From: JBFAPK01 sp040676675
Lineage (GTDB): Bacteria; Actinomycetota; Actinomycetes; Mycobacteriales; Micromonosporaceae
Length of the DNA stretch: 64,000 bases
Direction: 5' to 3'
Assembly: GCF_040676675.1 (NCBI RefSeq)
Contig: NZ_JBFAPK010000022.1
Coordinates: forward strand, 80,960 to 144,959
Shown here: positions 16,164 through 24,591 of the stretch, one piece after another
How the letters are laid out: each line of letters begins with the position of its first letter
How positions within the stretch are numbered: position 1 is the first letter of the stretch
Made by a program: the position numbers and the translations under genes
Notes under the pieces: generated by a model
What the model saw: the letters and a program-made list of their open reading frames with translations, nothing else
Told to the model about the DNA's origin: nothing
The model's database searches: none

Positions 16164-17189
16164 GTGCGCCCCATCTCGCTGCCGGCCGTCCCGTACGACG
16201 CGACGGCGGTACGCCCCGACTGGGCCGAGCTGCCGGCGCCACTGCGTACCGCGATCGAGGACCGGCTCGGGGCGCCGGTGGTCGCGGCCCGGACCGCCGG
16301 GGCGGGCTTCACCCGGGGGTTCGCCGCGGTGCTCGACACGGCCGGCGGCGACCGGGTCTTCGTCAAGGCCGCCTCCCTGAGCGACCAGCCCGACCTGTGC
16401 GACTGGTACGCCCGCGAGGCCGCCGTCACCGCCGCCCTGCCGGCGGGGATCGCGGTACCGCGACCGCGCTGGAGCCTGGTGGCCGCCGGTCACTTCGTGC
16501 TCTGCCTGGCGGCGGTCGACGGGCGGGTGCCCGCGCTGCCGTGGCGCCCCGCCGAGCTGGAGGCCACCCTCGCCGGGTACGCCCGGATCGCCGTGGCGCT
16601 GCGCGAACCGCCGGCCGAGCTGCTCCGCGTCGGGCTGCCCACGCTGGCCGGGCTGGCCGTCGCCGACCTCGCCTGGTGGCGGGAGATCGCCGCCGGCCAC
16701 GAGCCGATGCCCGCCCTGCCGCCACCGGTACGCGAGCGGCTGCCCGAGCTGGTGGCGCTGGAGTCCCGCCTCCCCCGGTACGCGGAGACGGGGTACGCGG
16801 AGACCGGGTCGGTGATCCACTGCGACCTGCGGCTGGACAACGTGCTGATCGACGGCGACGGGCGGGCGTGGTTCTGCGACTGGAACTGGCTCTGCCACGG
16901 GCCGGCCTGGTTCGACCTGGCCGGGCTGCTGGTCACCGCGTACGCCTCCGGGCTGGACGCGGATGCGATCTTCGCGGCCCAGCCCGCGGCCGCGGGCGCC
17001 CCGCCCGACGGGCTGGACGCCGCGCTCGCCGCGCTCTGCGGGTACTGGCTGGTCCGGGCCGAGGCCGGGCCGACCACCGCCTCGCCGCACGTACGGGGAC
17101 ACCAGCGGTGGAGCGGGGAGCTGGCGCTGGCCTGGCTGGCCGAGCGCCAGGGCTGGACGGAGCTGGCGCCCGGCGGCGACCTCCGGTAG
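16164..17189 (+). CDS. Aminoglycoside phosphotransferase (APH)-fold kinase
   Basis: The roughly 341-residue protein has the APH kinase fold. VIHCDLRLDNVLID gives the catalytic loop with the Asp of HCDxxxxN, and AWFCDWNWLCHGPAWFDLAGL gives the metal-binding Asp. An N-terminal lobe contains FVKAASL, a candidate ATP-binding Lys. Substrates of this broad family include antibiotics, choline and homoserine-like small molecules, so resistance should not be assumed. GTG 16164 gives a sensible start (VRPISLP); a further in-frame start lies at 16134. A small in-frame duplication encodes YAETGYAETG just before the catalytic loop. Confidence 0.85.
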   Translation: MRPISLPAVPYDATAVRPDWAELPAPLRTAIEDRLGAPVVAARTAGAGFTRGFAAVLDTAGGDRVFVKAASLSDQPDLCDWYAREAAVTAALPAGIAVPRPRWSLVAAGHFVLCLAAVDGRVPALPWRPAELEATLAGYARIAVALREPPAELLRVGLPTLAGLAVADLAWWREIAAGHEPMPALPPPVRERLPELVALESRLPRYAETGYAETGSVIHCDLRLDNVLIDGDGRAWFCDWNWLCHGPAWFDLAGLLVTAYASGLDADAIFAAQPAAAGAPPDGLDAALAALCGYWLVRAEAGPTTASPHVRGHQRWSGELALAWLAERQGWTELAPGGDLR

Positions 17190-17366
17190 CGGCGGTCAGG
17201 GGGTCGACGGGATCCGCCCGCCCACCGCTCCGGCCTCGACGCGGGGGTGCGCCTCGGTGGCCTCGGCCCGCGGCCGAACCTGGGTACGGTCTTCGGTCCG
17301 GCCGCGGGCGCCGGCCTCGCCCCGGGCTGCGCGGGGGCCTGAGCTGCGGTGCGCCGTCCGGCCGTT

Positions 17367-17396
17367 TTGGTCCCGACCGCGCCGACCTGGTAACCT
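17367..17396 (+). promoter_or_regulatory. Probable rpsT promoter
   Basis: TTGGTC at 17367-17372 and TAACCT at 17391-17396 are separated by 18 bp. A TG dinucleotide sits just before the -10 (TGGTAACCT, extended -10). Transcription would begin about 80 bp upstream of the S20 start codon. This is a motif-based call. Confidence 0.55.
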
Positions 17397-17476
17397 GGCT
17401 CTTCGCGCGCGGCGACGCGATACCGTCGCCTGCGCGGCAAGCAGACCAACCCGAGCTACCAGGACGAGGCTGTCGC

Positions 17477-17743
17477 GTGGCGAACATCAAATCCCAGATC
17501 AAGCGCAACCGGCAGAACGAGAAGCGCCGGCTGCGCAACAAGTCGGTCAAGTCGTCGCTGAAGACCGCGATCCGCAAGTTCAACGCGGCGAGCGAGGCCG
17601 GCGACGCCGAGCTGGCCACCACGCTGATGCGCGACGCGTCGCGGATGCTGGACAAGGCGGCGAGCAAGGGTGTGATCCACCAGAACCAGGCGGCCAACCG
17701 CAAGTCGGCCATCGCCAAGCGCCTCGACTCGATCGCCGCCTGA
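17477..17743 (+). CDS. rpsT: 30S ribosomal protein S20
   Basis: The 88-residue basic protein begins VANIKSQIKRNRQNEKRR and is a standard bacterial S20, an early 16S rRNA-binding protein of the small subunit. It starts at GTG 17477 with a purine-rich sequence upstream. It is transcribed opposite to its neighbours from its own promoter and ends at a clear terminator. The same isolated, opposite orientation next to holA is found in mycobacteria. Confidence 0.98.
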   Translation: MANIKSQIKRNRQNEKRRLRNKSVKSSLKTAIRKFNAASEAGDAELATTLMRDASRMLDKAASKGVIHQNQAANRKSAIAKRLDSIAA

Positions 17744-17798
17744 CACCCGGGTGCCCGTAGGCCCCGCCTCGGGCGTACGCCCGACGTGAATCTTTCGA

Positions 17799-17830
17799 GA
17801 CGCCGCCCGAGCTGACTCGGGCGGCGTCTT
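17799..17830 (+). terminator. Rho-independent terminator of rpsT
   Basis: The arms gacgccgcccgag (17799-17811) and ctcgggcggcgtc (17816-17828) pair perfectly with a 4-base loop and are followed by tt. It lies 55 bp after the S20 stop codon. Confidence 0.8.
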
Positions 17831-18037
17831 GGCGTGCCCGCCGCCCCGCGCTCATTCGACCCGGTCGGCGCGTCGCGGACCGCGCGGCGTCTTGGCGGGG
17901 CCATCGCCCCGCGCGCCCACTCGCCGCGGCCAGTGCGTTTCACCACCGGTACGCCGCCCGCCCGGGTGCGCGCGGCGCCGCTCGTACGACGGGTGCCCGC
18001 CCGCACGATCCGGGCGGCGCCGCTCGTACGACGGACG
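17829..18037. repeat. Intergenic region with two short direct repeats
   Basis: Between the rpsT terminator and the next gene no coding sequence is seen. CGGCGCCGCTCGTACGACGG occurs twice (17973-17992 and 18015-18034). The phrase gcggcgtcttggcg at the end of the terminator recurs at about 17884. These look like local duplications. Confidence 0.5.
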
Positions 18038-18820
18038 TCACCCGTAGCGGCGCCTGCCCGACTGGCGGGCCCGTTGCGGGGCGGAGGTGGGCGGGTCGAG
18101 GCCCGGTGGCCACTGCCACGGCTGCTGCTGTTCGAACTGCTCCAGCGGGTGCGCGTTGAGCGAGCAGCCCTTCGGCCGGCGGGGTCGGCCCGTCGCCGGC
18201 GGTTCGGTCCGCTGGACACCGCGTGGCTGCTGGGTCGGGCCCGGCTCGGGCGGCCCGTCGTCGTCGATCGGCCCCTCCAGGGTGAGGCACCGCTCCCGTA
18301 CGGACCGGGGCAGGGCCAGCGGGAGCCGCCGAGCGTCCCGGACCAGGGTGAACCAGCCGGGCCTGCGGCGTACCGGTCGCGGCGGGACGGGCACGCGGAT
18401 CGGCGGGGCGGGCGCGGCGAACGCGACGGTGACGGACGATTCCGGTACCGCGGCCCGGCCCACCGCCGGCTGCATCTCGCGGCGGAACCGCTCCCGCTCC
18501 GCCTGCGGTACCCGGGCCGCGGAGCGCGCCACGGCCGCGGCCACCTCGTCGTTGACCTTGACCATCGCGGCGACCGAGGCCGGCAGGAGCAGCACGGCCC
18601 ACCAGCTGACCAACTCCGCCAACCCGAGCAGCACCGCGAAGCAGACGGCCCCCTCGAAGAAGAAGAAGCAGAGCAGCCCGCCCGGGTTCACGTGGCGCAG
18701 GCCGAGCACGCGCGAGTACAGCGGCCGCAGCCGCTCCTCCTCGGGGCTCGGTCCCGCCCAGGCCGGACTGGCCTGCCGGGTCACCACGGACCGCCCCTCA
18801 TCGCGGGCAACCTTTCCCAT
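18038..18820 (-). CDS. Conserved actinobacterial membrane protein, unknown function
   Basis: The 260-residue protein has a short polar start and the motif LYSRVLGLRHVNPGG, then two adjacent membrane helices (about residues 48-85, containing LLCFFFFEGAVCFA and WWAVLLLPASVA). MVKVNDEVAAAVARSA follows. The second half is polar and proline-rich, with basic patches and a QQQPWQWPPG stretch near the end. I do not recognise a function. It begins 3 bp after the holA stop, so it is probably the downstream gene of a holA operon. ATG 18820 is assumed; GTG 18784 with GAGGGG upstream is a reasonable alternative. Confidence 0.75.
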   Translation of the reverse strand: MGKVARDEGRSVVTRQASPAWAGPSPEEERLRPLYSRVLGLRHVNPGGLLCFFFFEGAVCFAVLLGLAELVSWWAVLLLPASVAAMVKVNDEVAAAVARSAARVPQAERERFRREMQPAVGRAAVPESSVTVAFAAPAPPIRVPVPPRPVRRRPGWFTLVRDARRLPLALPRSVRERCLTLEGPIDDDGPPEPGPTQQPRGVQRTEPPATGRPRRPKGCSLNAHPLEQFEQQQPWQWPPGLDPPTSAPQRARQSGRRRYG

Positions 18821-18823
18821 GGA

Positions 18824-19807
18824 TCATCCGGCACCGCTTCCCCGCCGGGCCCGGGCGACGGCGAAGACGGCCCGTTCCAGCGCATAGCCCCGGTCGTCGG
18901 AGCCGCCCTTGACGGCGGCGTTGCACTCGGCCGCCGCCTGCATGGCGTCGACCAGCCCCTCGGGGGTCCAACCGCGCCCCTGGCGCTGCGCGCGCTCGAT
19001 CTTCCAGGCCGGCATCCCGAGGGTGCTCGCCAACTGGTACGCGCTGCCGCGACCGGCCGAGGCCACCCGGGCGACCGTACGGACGCCGTCGGCGATCGCG
19101 TCGGCGATCGGTACCGGGTCGACGCCGACGTGCAGCGCCCAGCGCAACGCCTCCAGCGCACCGGGCACGTCGCCGACCATGGCGGCGTCGGCGACCGTGA
19201 AGCCGCTCACCTCGGCCCGTCCCCGGTAGTAGCGGGCGACCGTGTCGACGCCGATCTTCCCGTCGGTGTCGGCGAGCAGTTGGGAGCAGGCGGAGGCGAT
19301 CTCGCGCAGGTCGTTGCCGACCGCGGCGAGCAGCGCCTCGGCCGCCTCCTCGGTGCAGCGTCCGCCGCCGCGCTTGATCTCCTCGCGAACGAAGGCGACC
19401 CGCTCGCGGTGCCCCTTGAGCTTCGCCGCGGCCACGACGTGCGCGCCGGCCGTACGCAGCCCCTCGGCGAAGGCCTTACCCTTCGCGCCGCCGGCGTGCG
19501 CCACGATCAGGTGCACGTCGGGGTCGGGGTTCTTCGCGTACGCCAGCAGCGCGGCGACCAGGTCCTTGCGGGCGTCCTGCCCGGCCCGCAGTACGAGCAC
19601 CCGCCGGCCGCCGAAGAGCGACGGGCTGAGCATCTCGGCGACCTCGCCCGGGGTCAGCGCGCCACCCTCGTACTCCCGGACGTCCGCGTCGGGATCGAGG
19701 TCCCGCGCCGCCGCGACCGCCTCGGCGACCGCGCGGCTGGCGAGCAGTTCCTCGTCGCCGAGGACGAGGAGAACGGGAGCGAGGTTGGCAGCGGTCACGT
19801 CCGTCAT
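18824..19807 (-). CDS. holA: DNA polymerase III subunit delta
   Basis: The 327-residue protein is the clamp-loader delta subunit, which opens the sliding clamp for chromosome replication. Family features are an N-terminal LVLGDEELLASRAV, then SLFGGRRVLVLR, a degenerate AAA+ core (GNDLREIASACSQL) and the C-terminal helical collar (AWKIERAQRQGRGW). In most actinobacteria holA directly follows comEC. Here an HxlR/MFS pair of about 2.2 kb lies between them. The upstream 260 bp (19808-20070) includes an AT-richer stretch at about 19855-19930 that could hold its promoter. Confidence 0.93.
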   Translation of the reverse strand: MTDVTAANLAPVLLVLGDEELLASRAVAEAVAAARDLDPDADVREYEGGALTPGEVAEMLSPSLFGGRRVLVLRAGQDARKDLVAALLAYAKNPDPDVHLIVAHAGGAKGKAFAEGLRTAGAHVVAAAKLKGHRERVAFVREEIKRGGGRCTEEAAEALLAAVGNDLREIASACSQLLADTDGKIGVDTVARYYRGRAEVSGFTVADAAMVGDVPGALEALRWALHVGVDPVPIADAIADGVRTVARVASAGRGSAYQLASTLGMPAWKIERAQRQGRGWTPEGLVDAMQAAAECNAAVKGGSDDRGYALERAVFAVARARRGSGAG

Positions 19808-20070
19808 ACTCGCACGCGATCAGCGCGCATTCGGCCTGCTCTCCGCTCTCTTCGCGGTTGACCCCGCACTTAGCGCAAATCAAGACATTTATCTTAATCC
19901 CGGGTAATCTCCTCCAGAATATCGTGGAACTTCCACGCGTACCTGCTTCAAAGTGTTCGCCCAACTGCGCTGAGTACGCGAACGGCGCGTCCTGCCAGGG
20001 GTCCTGGCCGCCGCTCCCCCGGCCCGGTTCCCGGGGCCACCGCGAGCACGCCCACCCCGGGCGAGCGCCA

Positions 20071-20565
20071 CTATCCGGCGGTCCCGGCCCGGGGCCCGGT
20101 CGACCGGGAGACCTTCCGCACGTACGTCGTCCTGGTGCCGAGCGGCCGGCCCGCGCCGTCGACGGCCCGGAGTTCGGGTACCGCGGCTCCGCGCTCGTCC
20201 ACAAGCACCGAGTGCTCCTCGCCCGCGCCGAAGGCGTGCCGCTCGCCCCACTGCCGGAGCGCGACGACCGTGGTGAACAGGTCCTCACCGGCCTCGGTCA
20301 GCACGTAGGTCTGCCGCCTGCCCGAGGGCGCCGGCTCCTGGGCCAGGATGCCGTGCTCGACGAGCCGACGTAGGCGGTCGGTGAGGATGTTGCGGGCGAT
20401 CCCGAGACGGTCGCGGAATTCCGTGAAGGTGGCGGCGCCGTCCATCGCGTCGCGGACGATGAGCAGACTCCACCGGTCGCCGACGAGGTCGACGGTTCGC
20501 GCCACCGGACAGGTCGGATCCGTCCAGCGATCACCGCCGGGAGCGACCGGCTGCCGAGCTGCCAT
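20071..20565 (-). CDS. HxlR family winged-helix transcriptional regulator
   Basis: The 164-residue protein has the HxlR signature: CPVARTVDLVGDRWSLLIVRDAM, spread over about residues 19-41, with Cys19 at the position often used for redox or electrophile sensing. FREFxDRLGIARNILTDRLRRL-like helices follow (FTEFRDRLGIARNIL), then the wing RRQTYVLTEAG. It is divergent from an MFS exporter, with an 88-bp shared control region, so it most likely regulates that gene. Confidence 0.92.
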   Translation of the reverse strand: MAARQPVAPGGDRWTDPTCPVARTVDLVGDRWSLLIVRDAMDGAATFTEFRDRLGIARNILTDRLRRLVEHGILAQEPAPSGRRQTYVLTEAGEDLFTTVVALRQWGERHAFGAGEEHSVLVDERGAAVPELRAVDGAGRPLGTRTTYVRKVSRSTGPRAGTAG

Positions 20566-20653
20566 GATCCACGTACCCCCAATGAGTTGCGTTTCGAAAC
20601 CATTCTGCCCTACCCTCCAATCGGTTGCAAAATGCTACTGAACGGGGAAGCTG
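20566..20653. promoter_or_regulatory. Divergent promoter/operator of HxlR and MFS genes
   Basis: The region is AT-richer than its surroundings. It contains the perfect palindrome GTTTCGAAAC (20591-20600) and two GTTGC half-site-like words (20587-20591 and 20623-20627, the second in tcggttgcaaaatgc). HxlR dimers bind inverted repeats in such intergenic spacers, so these are candidate operator elements. The assignment is inference. Confidence 0.45.
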
Positions 20654-21967
20654 GTGCCGGAGGGCTTGGACGGTCGGCGAAGGTCGCTGCTCGCGGTGGT
20701 GTGCGCGGTCGCAGTGGCGAACATCTACGCCGCGCAACCGGTGCTGGCGGACGCCGGCGCCGATCTCGGATTGCCGGCAGCCGACCTGGGCTGGCTGGTC
20801 GCCGCCGGTCAGGTCGGGTACCTGCTCGGGCTCGTCGCGCTCGTACCGCTGGGCGACGTGCTCGACCGGCGCCGGCTCATCGCCGCCCAGCTCGCGCTGA
20901 CCGCCGTGGGGACCGGCGTCGTCGCGGCTTCGAGCACCGCCCCGTTCGCGCTGATCGGGCTGGGCGTCGCGGGGCTGTTCTCGGTGGTGGTGCAGATCGC
21001 CGTCGCGTACGCCGCGGCACTGTCACCCGCGCGCGAACGAGGCCGGAACATCGGCGTCGTCACCTCCGGCGTGGTGATCGGCATCCTCGGCGCCCGTACC
21101 GTCGCCGGCTTCCTGGCCGACCTGGCCGGCTGGCGTGCCGTGTACGTCGCGCTGGCCACGGCCTCGCTGCTCCTGGCGGTCCTGGTACTGGCCGCGCTGC
21201 CGCCGGAGCGCCGCGAGCAGGACCGCGCCGGTTACCGGCGGAGGGTCGCCGCGATGGGGCGGCTCGTCGCCGGGGACCGGGCGTTCCGCGGCCGGGCACT
21301 GATCGCCTTCTTCCTGTTCGCCTCCTTCGGGACGCTCTGGAGCGGCATCGCGCTTCCGCTCGGCGCCGCCCCCTGGCACCTGACGCCGACCCAGATCGGC
21401 CTGTTCGGGTTCGCCGGTCTCGCCGGCGCCCTCGCCGCCGCCGGTGCCGGCCGCTGGGCCGATCGCGGATACGCCAGTCCGGTCGCCGGCTGGTCCCTGC
21501 TCGCCCTGATCGTCTCGTGGGCGCTCAGTGGACAGGCCGGACGTTCGCTGTGGCTGCTCGGCGCCGGGATCATCCTGCTCGACTTCGCGGTGCAGGCCGT
21601 ACACGTCAGCAACCAACATCTCCTCACCTCGTCGCACCCCGAGCGGAGCAGCGCGACGATCGGCGCGTACATGGTCTTCTACTCGCTCGGCTCCGCCCTC
21701 GGGGCCATCTCGACGGCTTGGGCCTACGCGGCCGAGGGCTGGCCGGGAGCGGCGCTGCTCGGTGCGGGCTACGCCGCCGCCGGACTCGTCGTGTGGGCGG
21801 CACACCGGCGGCATCCGGTGCCCTCGCCGACCAACGCTGCGCCCTCGGCGATCAGCGCTGCGCCCTCGGCAATCAGTGCTGCGGTGACCGACGCCGCTCA
21901 GGGTCGGCGCACGCCGCCGCCGACCGACGCGGTACCAGGCCGGCTCGGGCGAAACCTGCGGTTGTGA
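20654..21967 (+). CDS. MFS transporter (probable drug/metabolite exporter)
   Basis: The 437-residue protein has 12 predicted membrane helices. It begins VPEGLDGRRRSLLAVV and has NIYAAQPVLAD in helix 1, typical of a DHA-like MFS group. The loop 2-3 motif appears as PLGDVLDRRRLIAAQ. The C-terminal tail carries a 21-bp tandem duplication (21836-21877) giving APSAISA twice, and is otherwise disordered. GTG 20654 is the start. The divergent HxlR gene suggests inducible export of a toxic compound. The tail ends 50 bp from the convergent comEC stop. Confidence 0.88.
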   Translation: MPEGLDGRRRSLLAVVCAVAVANIYAAQPVLADAGADLGLPAADLGWLVAAGQVGYLLGLVALVPLGDVLDRRRLIAAQLALTAVGTGVVAASSTAPFALIGLGVAGLFSVVVQIAVAYAAALSPARERGRNIGVVTSGVVIGILGARTVAGFLADLAGWRAVYVALATASLLLAVLVLAALPPERREQDRAGYRRRVAAMGRLVAGDRAFRGRALIAFFLFASFGTLWSGIALPLGAAPWHLTPTQIGLFGFAGLAGALAAAGAGRWADRGYASPVAGWSLLALIVSWALSGQAGRSLWLLGAGIILLDFAVQAVHVSNQHLLTSSHPERSSATIGAYMVFYSLGSALGAISTAWAYAAEGWPGAALLGAGYAAAGLVVWAAHRRHPVPSPTNAAPSAISAAPSAISAAVTDAAQGRRTPPPTDAVPGRLGRNLRL

Positions 21968-22017
21968 CGCCGCCTCGACCGGAGCCCGGCGCGGCACAGC
22001 GTTCTCCTGTTCGCGTA

Positions 22018-24591
22018 CTACCTCCTTCCGCGCTCGACGGAGCCGAGCCCGTGCCTGGCCACCGCGAGACGACCGTCCCGGACTACCGCCGCCGAGTCGC
22101 CGTCGGCGTCGGTACGCAGCACCCGGGCGCCGCCCCGGGCCAGCCGGGACAGGATCGCCGGGTTCGGATGGCCGTACCCGTTGTCAACCCCGACCGAGAC
22201 CAGCGCGACGGTCGGGTCGACGGCGTCGAGGAAGGCGGGTTCCTGGTAGGCCGAGCCGTGGTGGGCCACCTTGAGCACGTCCGCCCGCAGGTCCGCGGCC
22301 GGCAGCCGGTCGAGCAACGCCCGCTGCTCCTCGGTCTCGGCGTCGCCGGCGAGCAGCACGGTCACCCCGTGCACGCGGGCCCGGAGCACCAGGGAGTTGT
22401 TGTTCGGATCCGACCTCGTACCGCGCATCGGCTGGGGCGGTCCGAGCAGCGTCAGCTCCACCTGTCCCGCCGCGTACGTCCAGCCGGCCTCGACCGGCCG
22501 TACCGGCGCACCGGCCGCCGCGGCCGCGACGCGGACCGCCTCCCGGCCCGCCGCCGGTTCGGGCCACTGCGGAGTGGCGACCGCCGCCACCCGGCGCCCC
22601 CGGAAGACTCCCTCGACGCCGCCGGTGTGATCCAGATGGAAGTGACTGATGATCAGCAGCGGTACCGCCCGCACCCCGAGCCGGCGCAGGCAGCGATCGG
22701 CGGCCGAGGGATCGGGTCCGGTGTCGACCACCACCGCCTGGCCGGCCGCGACCGGTAGCACGACCGTGTCGCCCTGACCGACCGCGCAGGCCACGATCGC
22801 CCAGCCGGCCGGCGGCCAGCCGGTCGCCACGAGGCGCACCGGCAGCGCCCCGACGACCACGGCGACCGCGACGACCGCCAGCAGCCGGCGCACCAGCGGG
22901 TGGCGGGCGGCCACCAGCAGCGCCACGGTGAGCCCGCCGAGCAGCAGCCCACCGGCGGCGCCGCCCAGCCAGGGCAGGGTGCCGGCGGGCAGCCGCGCCC
23001 CGTACCGGGCCACCAGCACCAGCCACCAGGCGGGCCAGCCGCCGAGCCAGGCGGCGAACTCCGCACCGGCCGGCCAGAGCGGCGACACCACGGCGGCACC
23101 GACCCCCAACACGGTGGCCGGGGCGATCGCCGGTACCGCGAGCAGGTTGGCCGGCACCGCCACCACGCTGATCGTGCCGGAGAGCCCGGCCACCACCGGC
23201 GCGCAGGCGAGCTGCGCCGCGGCCGGGATCGCCAGCGCCTCCGCCACCCCCGCCGGCACGCCCCGCCGTCGCAGCGCGTCGCGCCACCGGGGCGCGATCA
23301 GCAGCAGCCCACCGGTGGCCAGTACCGAGAGCGCGAAGCCCGGGTCACCGGCGAGGTCCGGGTCGACGACGACCAGGACCGTGACGGCGCCTCCCAGTGC
23401 GGGCAGCGCGGCGCGGGGGCGACCGGTGGCGAGCGCGAGGAGCCCGACCGCCCCCATCGCGGCGGCGCGCACCACGCTGGGCGAGGGGCGGGCGAGGATC
23501 ACGAAGCCGACCAGCGCCAGGCCGCAGAGGACGGCGGCGAGCCACGGTCCGGCGCGGCCCCAGCGCGCCAGCAGCAGCACGAGACCGATCACGATCGCCA
23601 CGTTGGAGCCCGACACGGCGGTCAGGTGGGTCATCCCGGTGGTACGGAAGTCCTCCTCGACCTCGCTCGGCAGCCGGCTGGTGTCGCCGACCACCAGACC
23701 GGGCAGCAGGCCCCCGGGCTCGTCGGGCAGCGGGGCACAGGCCCGTTGCAGCCCCGCCCGCAGTACGCCGGCGGCGCGCTGGGCCCACGAGGGGCGTCCC
23801 CGCGGCTGCGGTGCCGTGTCGACCGAGAGGACGGCGGCGGTCAGGTCGCCGCCGCGCGGTACGGCCAACCGTCCCTGGGCGACGAGGCGCTGGCCGGGCA
23901 GGAGCCGCCGCCAGCCCGGGTCGCTGGCCAGGACCAGGATCCGGGCCGGGGCCTCGATCCGGCCGGTCCCGTCGGCGGCGCGCAGCCAGACGAGCCGCGC
24001 CGGCACGAGGTGCGTCGACGGTCGACCGGCCGGCCCGGAGACGGCCCGAGGGTCGTCGCGTACCACCAGCTCCGCGGTGACGTTCGTGCGCTCGACGGCC
24101 AGCCGGGCGAGGGCCGCCGCGTCGCGTACGGCCAGCCGGGGGGCCGTGGCGGCGCCGCCGCAGACCGCGCCGAGCAGCACCGCGACCACCAGCCAGCCGT
24201 ACCGCTCGACCGTGCCGGAGCGGCCGGCCCGGAGCAGGTGGGCGGCGGCGCCGAGCGCGGCCGCCCCGGCGACGGCGACGACGACCAGGACGGTCGGGGC
24301 GCGCAGGTGGAGCCCGGCCAGCGCGGTGAGCCAGGTGGCGACCGCGAGGCCGGCCAGCCGCAGGTCCGGTGGCCGGTCACGCGGTGGTTCGACCGGCGCG
24401 GGGACTGCCGGCGGGGCGAGGGCTGCGGGCGGGGCGAGGGCTGCGCGCGGGGCGAGGGCTGCGCGCGGTGAGGGCGCCGTGGGCACCGCAGGCGCCGCTG
24501 GCGCCGTCGGGGTCGCCGGGGTTGCCGGCGGCGCGGGCGGATCCTCGGCTCGGGACCGGAACCGCCGGCCCGCCGGGTGGTCGCCGGTCAT
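22018..24591 (-). CDS. comEC: ComEC/Rec2 DNA-uptake channel with metallo-beta-lactamase domain
   Basis: The 857-residue membrane protein has an N-terminal proline/alanine-rich low-complexity region (about 1-70), several membrane helices, an OB-like soluble region, and the competence domain (MTHLTAVSGSNVAIVIGLV). A C-terminal metallo-beta-lactamase domain carries HFHLDHTGG and LLAGDAETEEQ, then KVAHHGSAYQ. ComEC moves single-stranded DNA across the membrane in naturally competent bacteria; its role in actinomycetes is mostly untested. ATG 24591 shares one base with the comEA stop. A longer open frame continues upstream, antisense-like, inside comEA. Confidence 0.93.
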   Translation of the reverse strand: MTGDHPAGRRFRSRAEDPPAPPATPATPTAPAAPAVPTAPSPRAALAPRAALAPPAALAPPAVPAPVEPPRDRPPDLRLAGLAVATWLTALAGLHLRAPTVLVVVAVAGAAALGAAAHLLRAGRSGTVERYGWLVVAVLLGAVCGGAATAPRLAVRDAAALARLAVERTNVTAELVVRDDPRAVSGPAGRPSTHLVPARLVWLRAADGTGRIEAPARILVLASDPGWRRLLPGQRLVAQGRLAVPRGGDLTAAVLSVDTAPQPRGRPSWAQRAAGVLRAGLQRACAPLPDEPGGLLPGLVVGDTSRLPSEVEEDFRTTGMTHLTAVSGSNVAIVIGLVLLLARWGRAGPWLAAVLCGLALVGFVILARPSPSVVRAAAMGAVGLLALATGRPRAALPALGGAVTVLVVVDPDLAGDPGFALSVLATGGLLLIAPRWRDALRRRGVPAGVAEALAIPAAAQLACAPVVAGLSGTISVVAVPANLLAVPAIAPATVLGVGAAVVSPLWPAGAEFAAWLGGWPAWWLVLVARYGARLPAGTLPWLGGAAGGLLLGGLTVALLVAARHPLVRRLLAVVAVAVVVGALPVRLVATGWPPAGWAIVACAVGQGDTVVLPVAAGQAVVVDTGPDPSAADRCLRRLGVRAVPLLIISHFHLDHTGGVEGVFRGRRVAAVATPQWPEPAAGREAVRVAAAAAGAPVRPVEAGWTYAAGQVELTLLGPPQPMRGTRSDPNNNSLVLRARVHGVTVLLAGDAETEEQRALLDRLPAADLRADVLKVAHHGSAYQEPAFLDAVDPTVALVSVGVDNGYGHPNPAILSRLARGGARVLRTDADGDSAAVVRDGRLAVARHGLGSVERGRR

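Noticed and set aside
16164..17189. Aminoglycoside resistance gene
   Set aside because: Only the APH kinase fold is visible; the substrate cannot be told from sequence, and housekeeping members are common in actinomycetes.
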